Shown: piece by piece, positions 23,611-29,831 of the stretch
Layout: each line of letters opens with the position of its first letter
Position numbering within the stretch: position 1 is the stretch's first letter
IMG/VR virus record: IMGVR_UViG_3300020572_000025
Span: 1 to 29,831 of that record
Source of the DNA: a virus
Length of the DNA stretch: 29,831 nucleotides
Direction: 5' to 3' (one strand)
Position numbers and translations under genes: made by a program
The notes under the pieces: generated by a model
What the model was told of the DNA's origin: nothing
The model's database searches: none
What the model saw: only the letters and a program-made list of their open reading frames with translations

Positions 23611-24273
23611 TTATTTTATATATTTCCAATATTGTGGGTGTCTATTTTCATTATGATCAAATACATCACCGACAAATTCTTTATTTTTTCTTTCCAAAGG
23701 AAATGGTTTTTTATCTAAATTATAATTATGAAATTCATCATGAATTATTGAATTATCTTTAACTATAGGGTAAATTATTCTAGCTAAAAAATTTTGATCT
23801 ACCTGCCAAAATTCTCCTTTAACAAATTCATCAATGAGCTTTTTCATCTCAAGTAAAACACCTTTTTTAACACCCCACATACCCCCTAATATTTCTGTAC
23901 CATGCCAAGGATGATCTCTCATAATATGAAATCCTTTATCTGATTCCATCCATTCATCAACCGCAGATTTTTCTCTCATACTTAACCTTGAATCACAATC
24001 TCTGGAAATCATAACATCAACATTATCTTCAGACGCGGGGTAAAATCTCCAAAACATTCCAGACCAATTACCTTCTTCAGGCATTTCTACAATCTCTACA
24101 TTTTTAAAGATTTTGAGGGTATCTATAATATCTTTTGGAACTGATTGTCCGATGTAATATCTACATATCCAACCAGGATATGTTTTTTCGGCAATAACCG
24201 CATTTTTTAAAGCACCTAAAGTATATTTTGGGTTATCCCCCCAAAGAGAAAATGTTATTAATTTTTTACCCAT
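23611..24273 (-). CDS. GT-A glycosyltransferase-like protein
   Basis: The protein begins GKKLITFSLWGDNPKYTLGA, then WICRYYIGQSVPKDIIDTLK, a nucleotide-sugar fold start. The metal site is VMISRDCDSRLS (residues 87-98). HPWHGTEILGGMWGVKKGVL (116-135) and WQVDQNFLARIIYP follow, as in uncharacterised GT-A proteins of phage and bacterial glycan loci. At 220 aa it is a single domain without membrane segments. It overlaps the upstream glycosyltransferase gene by 8 bases. Confidence 0.72.
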   Translation of the reverse strand: MGKKLITFSLWGDNPKYTLGALKNAVIAEKTYPGWICRYYIGQSVPKDIIDTLKIFKNVEIVEMPEEGNWSGMFWRFYPASEDNVDVMISRDCDSRLSMREKSAVDEWMESDKGFHIMRDHPWHGTEILGGMWGVKKGVLLEMKKLIDEFVKGEFWQVDQNFLARIIYPIVKDNSIIHDEFHNYNLDKKPFPLERKNKEFVGDVFDHNENRHPQYWKYIK

Positions 24274-24958
24274 TTAAATCAAAGTTTTTTTTATGTCTTT
24301 TATGGTAAACTATTTCATCGGACTTCATTAAAGAATCGTTTCTCATATATAATTGATCATATCTTTCACGATTATTACCTATAGAAAAATGTCTGTGTTC
24401 TATTATAACTACATCAAAATACTTTTGTTTACCTAATCTATTGGCCACATCAGTAAATTCATTATCACAATATAATGATTTGTAATCTGGGTGATAAATA
24501 TAATTAAATCTATCATAATATTTTTTACCTAATATACATAAAGTGTTAATTCTATTTTTTTGGAATCCATCATTAAACCAAGTTACACCATCAAAATCCG
24601 GATAATGTTCATTAAATTTATTTCTAATAATATCATCAAACCCTAAACATACTGGTACCATATCATCCGACAATAGTACAATTATGTCCCACTCTTTTTT
24701 GAAATCATTTAAGTCCCTATTTACAGCGTCAATTTTTGATTCACTTTTACCAAAAAAGTAATTCATATTTGGGTATGATTTTAACTTTTCTATAACAGTT
24801 TCATTATTCATAGTTATATCATCTTCATCTAATGTTAAAAGAAATGAAAAATTTTCTTTATCATTTAGATTAGTTATTGTCGCGTCTAAAACTTCAAAAA
24901 CCCTATTAGGTCTAGTTCTTGATGGTAATTTAAAAAGTATTTTACTATTTGTTTCCAT
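24266..24958 (-). CDS. GT-A (GT2-like) glycosyltransferase
   Basis: The protein begins with a short helix and strand KILFKLPSRTRPNRVFEVLD, then SFLLTLDEDD and the metal-binding IIVLLSDDMVP (residues 92-102), with FDGVTWFNDG and YYDRFNYIYHPDYKSLYCDN on the acceptor side. The EFTDVANRLGK and HRHFSIGNN segments match the end of many GT2 domains. At 230 aa it is a single domain. Its ATG follows directly after the stop of the 509-aa glycosyltransferase. Sugar specificity is unknown. Confidence 0.78.
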   Translation of the reverse strand: METNSKILFKLPSRTRPNRVFEVLDATITNLNDKENFSFLLTLDEDDITMNNETVIEKLKSYPNMNYFFGKSESKIDAVNRDLNDFKKEWDIIVLLSDDMVPVCLGFDDIIRNKFNEHYPDFDGVTWFNDGFQKNRINTLCILGKKYYDRFNYIYHPDYKSLYCDNEFTDVANRLGKQKYFDVVIIEHRHFSIGNNRERYDQLYMRNDSLMKSDEIVYHKRHKKNFDLNG

Positions 24959-26488
24959 TTATCCTCTATTATTATATAATATTTGTAATTGTGATTGTAC
25001 AGTTTTTTGATCAACTACCGGTGTTTCTGTTGGATACATACCATGTTTTCTCTTGTAGTATTCAGAACCACTTTTAAAGTTTTTAGTCCATTCTTCACTT
25101 CTCGCGATTGTACTATTCTCTATAGATCCTGGAATTTCTGTTAAATAATCCCAACTTCTATCAATGTCAGCGAAGTACCAAAAACTTGGATGGAATCCTT
25201 TTTTATGTGTTTCAAATGTATGGTCAACATGTTCCCAAGCGTTTTTAAAATGTGGATCAAATAACCCAGTTTTTTCAATAACCTTTCTATGATAATATGA
25301 AAACGCACCTACTGAATTTGGGTATAAAACGATTTTAACATTCTCCTCATAACCAACAACCATTCTTGGATTAGGATCGCCAGTATTATTAAGTTTAGCT
25401 CTTTCTTCTAATGTTGAAAAACCTCCAGAATTCTTTTTATTGGCCGGACCATGTAAAGCGAAATTTAAATGTTTAACACCACTAATTAAAGAGTGTTTAA
25501 TATATTCTTCAAAAACATTTTCATCTTTAATTAAAATATCATCTTCAATAATAAAGATATGTTCACAACCCTTATCCATTAACCACTGAATTGCGTCACT
25601 TTTTGATTTACCAACACATTCATTTGTTTTATGTTGTATGATAGTAGCTTGTTTAGGATATGATCCCTCATTATAAGGTGTACCATCATTAACTATCACA
25701 AAATTTTCTACCCACTCTGGCACTTTAAACGCACTTTCTTTTATTCTATGTTCAGCGTTATATGTTACCATACCAACACCAATACTAGTTCTATCAAATT
25801 TTAATTTTTCTTCAAAAGTTTTATTTTTAGTTAATCTTACCGGTAACTTATCTTTATACTTTTCCTCAAATTGTTTTTTATTTTCTTCCCACTGATCATT
25901 AGTCATACCGATAGAAAGATGTGTAACTTTGATATCTGTTACAACACCAACTTTAACACCTAACAAATAATTTGGAAATGAGAAAGAAATGTCATAAAAA
26001 TGGAATCCTTTAAAATCTTCATCAAAGTTATGTTTTAATTTATCTTTTTGTACAGCGAAGAATAATCCATCTATTACAACCACATCTTTAATCTTTTCAT
26101 TTTGATCGTCACTGTACTTATTAGTCCATTTCTTACCATCATGTTTATGATTAACAATTCCGGTCATAGATTCTTTAAGAGTCCACCATCTACCATCTAA
26201 TAGATCAGTAGTACCAGCGATACCAATAATACCATACTCTGGATCTTTCTTAAAGTGTTTTAATACTTTTTTACCCCAATTATTAGTATCCCATAAAACA
26301 TCATCGTGAGTAAAAACCACAACGTTATGTTTGGCCATCTGTAAACCTTCATTATAAACTTGTGTTAAAGATTTCTCACCATTATTTATGAATTCTAAAA
26401 TTTCAACATTAATAAGACCAATGTTTTTTTGAATTTCTTTTTGGAACTCTGGTTTATGTTCCCTTGTACTATAAACTATTGTAATCAT
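24959..26488 (-). CDS. Two-domain glycosyltransferase (GT-A + GT-A)
   Basis: Two GT-A domains are fused. Domain one (residues about 1-200) has VVVFTHDDVLWD (56-67), YGIIGIAGT, and the VVVIDGLFFAVQKD, DEDFKGFHFYDISFSF parts of the Glyco_tranf_2_5 family. Domain two (about 235-505) restarts as SIGVGMVTYNAEHRIKESA, with the metal site HIFIIEDDILI (310-320), and ends VDHTFETHKKGFHPSFWYFA. Fused domains often act successively on the same chain, adding two linkages. A Lys/Glu linker joins them at about 205-233. It overlaps the 58-aa gene by 20 bases. Donor sugars and acceptor are unknown, and either domain could be inactive. Confidence 0.82.
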   Translation of the reverse strand: MITIVYSTREHKPEFQKEIQKNIGLINVEILEFINNGEKSLTQVYNEGLQMAKHNVVVFTHDDVLWDTNNWGKKVLKHFKKDPEYGIIGIAGTTDLLDGRWWTLKESMTGIVNHKHDGKKWTNKYSDDQNEKIKDVVVIDGLFFAVQKDKLKHNFDEDFKGFHFYDISFSFPNYLLGVKVGVVTDIKVTHLSIGMTNDQWEENKKQFEEKYKDKLPVRLTKNKTFEEKLKFDRTSIGVGMVTYNAEHRIKESAFKVPEWVENFVIVNDGTPYNEGSYPKQATIIQHKTNECVGKSKSDAIQWLMDKGCEHIFIIEDDILIKDENVFEEYIKHSLISGVKHLNFALHGPANKKNSGGFSTLEERAKLNNTGDPNPRMVVGYEENVKIVLYPNSVGAFSYYHRKVIEKTGLFDPHFKNAWEHVDHTFETHKKGFHPSFWYFADIDRSWDYLTEIPGSIENSTIARSEEWTKNFKSGSEYYKRKHGMYPTETPVVDQKTVQSQLQILYNNRG

Positions 26489-26645
26489 TCGTTTTTGATA
26501 TATTAAAAATTTTTAAAAATGTTTCCGGTTTTAATTCTTTTTGTTTACTAAAAAATAGTATAGCTTCTTCCTCATTATCACAAGTATAATAACTTATAAC
26601 TTCTTTTTCAAGATTATTTTTAAAATAAAAAAAATATTTTTCCAT
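26469..26645 (-). CDS. Small unknown protein (58 aa)
   Basis: This short gene fills what would otherwise be an unexplained 156-base gap between the dUTPase and the two-domain glycosyltransferase. It begins MEKYFFYFKNNLEKEVISYY and continues TCDNEEEAILFFSKQKELKP before stopping at a TAG 20 bases inside the next gene. Its ATG overlaps the dUTPase stop by one base (TAATG), the same coupling used elsewhere here, which supports it as a real gene. The sequence is mixed strand and helix; no family was recognised. Confidence 0.65.
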   Translation of the reverse strand: MEKYFFYFKNNLEKEVISYYTCDNEEEAILFFSKQKELKPETFLKIFNISKTNDYNSL

Positions 26646-27289
26646 TATTTAACACCGGTACTTCCAAATTTACCATCACCTCTTTCGGATTCTGATAAAG
26701 TAAATTTCTTATAAAGATTTACAGTATTATTTGTCGCTACTGAACTAATAACACCTTGGGCGATTCTATCACCATTTTCAATAACAAAATTATTTTTAGA
26801 ATGGTTAATTAATATTACTTGTATTTCACCACGATAACCAGAATCTACTGTACCAGGTGAATTTAATACCGTAACACCATAATTCATAGATAAACCACTT
26901 CTAGGTCTTACTTGTAACTCATAACCTTCAGGAATTTCAAAGTGTAATCCGGTTGGTATAGCTTTCCATTCACCAGGTTTTAAAGTTTCGGTATCTTCTA
27001 ATAAATTAGCCCTTAAATCAAAACCAGAATCACCTTTATGTGAATACTTTGGATCTTCATTTTTAGATTTATTAATGAAATTAATATCAACTTTAAAGTT
27101 ACTAAATTGATTCATTAATTCATCAATATTTTTTTTAATAATATTTTCACTCTGTTCAATAGACGCTTTAATATCGTCATCATCAAATAAAGAATCTATA
27201 GTACCACCTAACAACCCTTTTATTTGTTCAATTGATAAATCATTATCATCTATAATATCTTCTGAATCCATTTTATCTATTTTTTTCAT
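26645..27289 (-). CDS. dut: dUTPase (dUTP diphosphatase) with an acidic N-terminal extension
   Basis: It hydrolyses dUTP to dUMP and pyrophosphate, keeping uracil out of DNA and feeding thymidylate synthesis. All five trimeric dUTPase motifs are visible: HKGDSGFDLRA (84-94), RPRSGLS (128-134), LNSPGTVDSGYRGEIQV (142-158), GDRIAQGV (173-180) and RGDGKFGSTG (203-212). The catalytic part is of usual size, but about 65 residues precede it, acidic and helical (LSIEQIKGLLGGTIDSLFDD). The ATG at 27289 overlaps the upstream gene by 17 bases; an ATG at 27271 leaves a one-base gap and removes only six residues. Its place inside a glycosyltransferase block is unexpected. Confidence 0.95.
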   Translation of the reverse strand: MKKIDKMDSEDIIDDNDLSIEQIKGLLGGTIDSLFDDDDIKASIEQSENIIKKNIDELMNQFSNFKVDINFINKSKNEDPKYSHKGDSGFDLRANLLEDTETLKPGEWKAIPTGLHFEIPEGYELQVRPRSGLSMNYGVTVLNSPGTVDSGYRGEIQVILINHSKNNFVIENGDRIAQGVISSVATNNTVNLYKKFTLSESERGDGKFGSTGVK

Positions 27290-28505
27290 TTATTAATTTT
27301 AAGTATAAATCTTTTCTTTTTTCAGTCACCACATTTATATGATATCTTTCATTAACTGTTTTAAATAATGACTCACCTAATTCTTTAATTTTTTCCGGTT
27401 CATTAATTAACCACTTAATTGATTTATACCAATCCTTATGATTTTTAACACTATCAACAAGTATTCCATTACCCTCACCAAATCCATTTTCAGAATGATT
27501 AGCGTGTTGAATATCAATTTTATATGGTCCGTAATTTTGTGCGATAATAGCTTTTTTATGGAAACCAGATTCAACAACTTTTAATTGACTTTTAACTTTA
27601 TTAAAAATGTTTTCTTCAATTGGAGCTAATGATATATCAAATAAATTGTAATTGGTGGCGTAACTACTAATTGGTTTTGTCCAAACCCTTCTATAAGGTT
27701 CATTTGTAGTATCAAACTCCTCATCCTTAGTATATCTTAATAAGTATTCTAAATATTTAGGACTAACTGATTTATATTTATTAGTAAAAATTTCTTCATA
27801 CCTACACCATACAGATTCTTCCGGTTTAATTGGTCGTTGTGTTTGTTCACCAGTTTTCTGATCAATCATAGTAACAGTACCTCTAGTATCAAACCCACAT
27901 AAAACGAATTGTATTTTATCCATTAACCCATCAGATTGTAATTTAGAAACTAAACCATTTAATAGACTTAAATCGTGGAAATGTGAAGAACCACCTAACC
28001 AACCAATTCTAATTCTTTCACTTGGTTCTGGGTTAGATTGATATTGTTTTTCTCTAGGATCAATTGCGTTTTCAAGTACAAAAACATTTTTATTATGTTT
28101 TCTAATTTCATCCGCGAATAATGATGTTGTTGTTATAACGTTTTTAGCTACTTTAATATTATTAAGTATCATCTTATCAATACCCTTTGATTTAATCAAA
28201 CTATAAGATGGATGATGTGGACCAGGCTCCCAATAATCATCAAGATCCATAACAGTAACAATACCTAAGTTATCTAATTTTTCTAAAGTTTCTTTAGTTT
28301 TAGTATAATCTCCTATAGCTCTATGGTAATGAATTAAATCATATTGTTTTAAATATTCAACATCATCTAAATTTGGATTATAGTCAATATCCACATGAAA
28401 TATATCTGAATACATTTCTTGTAAATGAATGTGTGGTTTTGTGGATCTATAATACCCTACTCCGGTACGATCTGATGGGACTACTAAAATCTTACTTTTC
28501 TTCAT
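27273..28505 (-). CDS. GT-B glycosyltransferase
   Basis: Two Rossmann halves are visible. The N-terminal half has KSKILVVPSDRTGVGYYRST, YDLIHYHRAIGDY and VTVMDLDDYWEPG (residues 84-95). The second half has RIRIGWLGGSSHFHDLSLL (165-183) and, toward the end, the donor site FDISLAPIEENIFNKVKSQL followed by KVVESGFHKKAIIAQNYGPY. The layout resembles GT4-type enzymes, though a long loop near residues 205-265 is unusual. At 410 aa it is the first gene of the glycosyltransferase block, after a 95-base gap. A near-promoter TATATTTT at 28534-28527 lacks a matching TTG box, so its promoter is not identified. Donor and acceptor are unknown. Confidence 0.8.
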   Translation of the reverse strand: MKKSKILVVPSDRTGVGYYRSTKPHIHLQEMYSDIFHVDIDYNPNLDDVEYLKQYDLIHYHRAIGDYTKTKETLEKLDNLGIVTVMDLDDYWEPGPHHPSYSLIKSKGIDKMILNNIKVAKNVITTTSLFADEIRKHNKNVFVLENAIDPREKQYQSNPEPSERIRIGWLGGSSHFHDLSLLNGLVSKLQSDGLMDKIQFVLCGFDTRGTVTMIDQKTGEQTQRPIKPEESVWCRYEEIFTNKYKSVSPKYLEYLLRYTKDEEFDTTNEPYRRVWTKPISSYATNYNLFDISLAPIEENIFNKVKSQLKVVESGFHKKAIIAQNYGPYKIDIQHANHSENGFGEGNGILVDSVKNHKDWYKSIKWLINEPEKIKELGESLFKTVNERYHINVVTEKRKDLYLKLINEKNR

Positions 28506-28600
28506 ATTTAACTTTTTAATTTTACTAAAATATAGTATTGGTTATAACACTAATAATAAAATTAAAAAGAAATAAATAAAGTCTTAAATAAAAAAAATAA

Positions 28601-29200
28601 TTACTTTTTATTTAATTTTGAAGGAAGGGGTTTTAAATTACCGGAGAATAATGTATCACCAACTTTAACTTGAATTTGCTCACTGATAACTCTTTTATCA
28701 AAATATTCCGTAATAACTTTAGGTAAGATTTTACTAATCTCTTCTTTAACGATTTGTCTTAAATCACCAGTATCTGAAGAAGTATTTTGTTTCTGTTGTG
28801 AAGTCTTTTTATATGATTCAGTTAATCTACTAACTGGCATCGGTTTTTCTTCATAATCATTATCACCAGAATTAACTTCTTTTATTAAAGCTTCGGAAGC
28901 CTCAAATGAATGGAAAGGTGAATCTGGGATATCAATTCTATTATTTACCATCGCATCCACAATTGATTTTGGCATTTTAGTATTACCAATATTTCTATAA
29001 CCTTGATTATTACCCATAGGTTGTGTCCTACTAGGTTGATTACTTGGTGGTGTTTGAACCCAATCATCACCATCACCTTCAGACATTAACCTAGAAGGAT
29101 CAATATTACCCCTACTAAAACTATTATCTTCTACTTTATTCATAATGGCCTTTGAACTTTTTAATAAAGTGGCTAATCGACTTTCTGTTAAATTACTCAT
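28601..29200 (-). CDS. Unknown virion-type protein (199 aa)
   Basis: The protein begins MSNLTESRLATLLKSSKAIM, has a Gln/Asn/Pro/Ser-rich disordered middle (WVQTPPSNQPSRTQPMGNNQ), and ends with a helix DLRQIVKEEISKILPKVITE and a basic beta-like tail VKVGDTLFSGNLKPLPSKLN. The open frame reaches an ATG at 29230, but that overlaps the upstream gene by 29 bases; the ATG at 29200 follows one base after its stop, so it is preferred. It resembles small phage structural or assembly proteins in composition only. The bases 28506-28600 before the glycosyltransferase block hold no gene. Confidence 0.65.
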   Translation of the reverse strand: MSNLTESRLATLLKSSKAIMNKVEDNSFSRGNIDPSRLMSEGDGDDWVQTPPSNQPSRTQPMGNNQGYRNIGNTKMPKSIVDAMVNNRIDIPDSPFHSFEASEALIKEVNSGDNDYEEKPMPVSRLTESYKKTSQQKQNTSSDTGDLRQIVKEEISKILPKVITEYFDKRVISEQIQVKVGDTLFSGNLKPLPSKLNKK

Positions 29201-29201
29201 A

Positions 29202-29591
29202 TTACTGTCTTTTTCTAAATTCTTTTTCAAAATTTGTTATTTTATACACTGATTCCATAGTATCATCACCGTTAGGGTTAAATTTAGGTCTTGGTACATT
29301 AAATCTACCACTTAATTTATTAAAATTTAACATCCTATCAACTCTAAATAATTTCCACCCAGGTTGTATTGTCTTAGTATCACCACCTATTTGGTAGACT
29401 CTAATAACATGGTTACCAGCTGTAGATTGACCGTAACAATATACTTCAACCCATCTAGTACCCTTTCCTCCCGGATCTTCATTATCATCGTAATTTAAAG
29501 AACATATGTTTCTACCATCCATGACATCAACAATCTGTTCTTTACTTACAATTTCTAATATAAGACTTTTTAACGATTCGTAAAGTTTCAT
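29202..29591 (-). CDS. Unknown protein (129 aa), possibly WYL-like
   Basis: A short helix (KLYESLKSLILEIVSKEQIV) leads into a beta-rich region: TRWVEVYCYGQSTAGNHVIR then VYQIGGDTKTIQPGWKLFRV and DRMLNFNKLSGRF. The last two segments resemble the GWRLFRLDRI part of WYL-type ligand-sensing domains, but the resemblance is short and no DNA-binding domain is attached. It starts 12 bases after the upstream partial gene's stop. A regulator, a nucleotide sensor or an unrelated fold are all possible. Confidence 0.6.
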   Translation of the reverse strand: MKLYESLKSLILEIVSKEQIVDVMDGRNICSLNYDDNEDPGGKGTRWVEVYCYGQSTAGNHVIRVYQIGGDTKTIQPGWKLFRVDRMLNFNKLSGRFNVPRPKFNPNGDDTMESVYKITNFEKEFRKRQ

Positions 29592-29603
29592 TGTAAAAAA
29601 TTT

Positions 29604-29831
29604 TTATCCAGGGTTAACGTACTGATTTATATTAGCACCAATAATTGGTTGTGTGTATTCATTACCAGAACCATTTTTATATTTATTACCCTTAAGATTA
29701 TTAATCCTACCAGTACTAATGTCCGAGTCATTTCCAAAGATATCTTGATACCCACCAGCACCTGTGATGTTATCTGGATTAGTATCTAAATAAATACCAG
29801 TACCTTTACCTTTTAAATCTCGTGGATCGTC
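29604..29831 (-). CDS. C-terminal end of a Gly/Asn-rich virion-type protein, cut by the window edge
   Basis: The frame is open from the right edge to a TAA at 29606-29604, giving the last 75 residues. They include KGKGTGIYLDTNPDN, GAGGYQDIFGNDSDIS and EYTQPIIGANINQYVNPG at the end. The Gly/Asn/Asp-rich, low-charge composition fits a structural protein tail. Because the start lies outside the window, length and family cannot be judged. Confidence 0.65.
   Translation of the reverse strand, partial: DDPRDLKGKGTGIYLDTNPDNITGAGGYQDIFGNDSDISTGRINNLKGNKYKNGSGNEYTQPIIGANINQYVNPG

Noticed and set aside
28527-28534. TATATTTT as a host-type promoter for the glycosyltransferase block
   Set aside because: The last base differs from TAnnTTTG and no TTG lies at the required distance upstream.

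Overview
The window reads as part of a large T4-like (myovirus) phage genome. Portal, prohead protease, scaffold and major capsid genes follow each other in the T4 order 20-21-22-23. A gp5-like baseplate spike, a gp55-like late sigma factor, PhoH and dUTPase are also present. The DNA is very AT-rich. Most starts lack a Shine-Dalgarno sequence and are preceded by A-rich leaders, and one promoter fits the Bacteroidota form (TTTG, 19-nt spacer, TAnnTTTG). This suggests a Bacteroidota host, perhaps a flavobacterium; that is inference.

Layout. 1-413: two small minus-strand genes, the first cut by the window edge. 519-11108, plus strand: the head morphogenesis block (portal carrying a 487-aa HNH intein, unknown 257-aa protein, holin-like membrane protein, unknown 143-aa protein, prohead protease, small protein, scaffold, major capsid protein, strong terminator, unknown 249-aa protein). 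11098-15824, minus strand: virion/baseplate genes. 15861-16592, minus: late sigma factor. 16602-28505, minus: a long block with eight glycosyltransferase genes (nine catalytic domains) and three class I methyltransferases, interleaved with phoH, a HAD-like protein, dUTPase and small unknown genes. 28601-29831, minus: three virion-like or unknown proteins, the last cut by the edge. No stretch longer than about 120 bases is without a gene. No tRNA, CRISPR array or insertion sequence was seen.

How it fits together. The sigma factor probably reads an ATATTTATA / TATAAATA element found 7-16 nt (once 26 nt) upstream of several genes, among them the protease and the first baseplate-block gene. The head genes make a scaffolded, protease-matured capsid. 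The glycosyltransferase/methyltransferase block, lying beside late genes, could decorate virion proteins, phage DNA or the host surface with a methylated glycan; the sequence does not say which.

The points most worth a second look are the portal intein with a non-canonical C-terminal splice motif, the glycan cluster, the recurrent start-proximal late-promoter element, and the holin-like gene inside the head operon.
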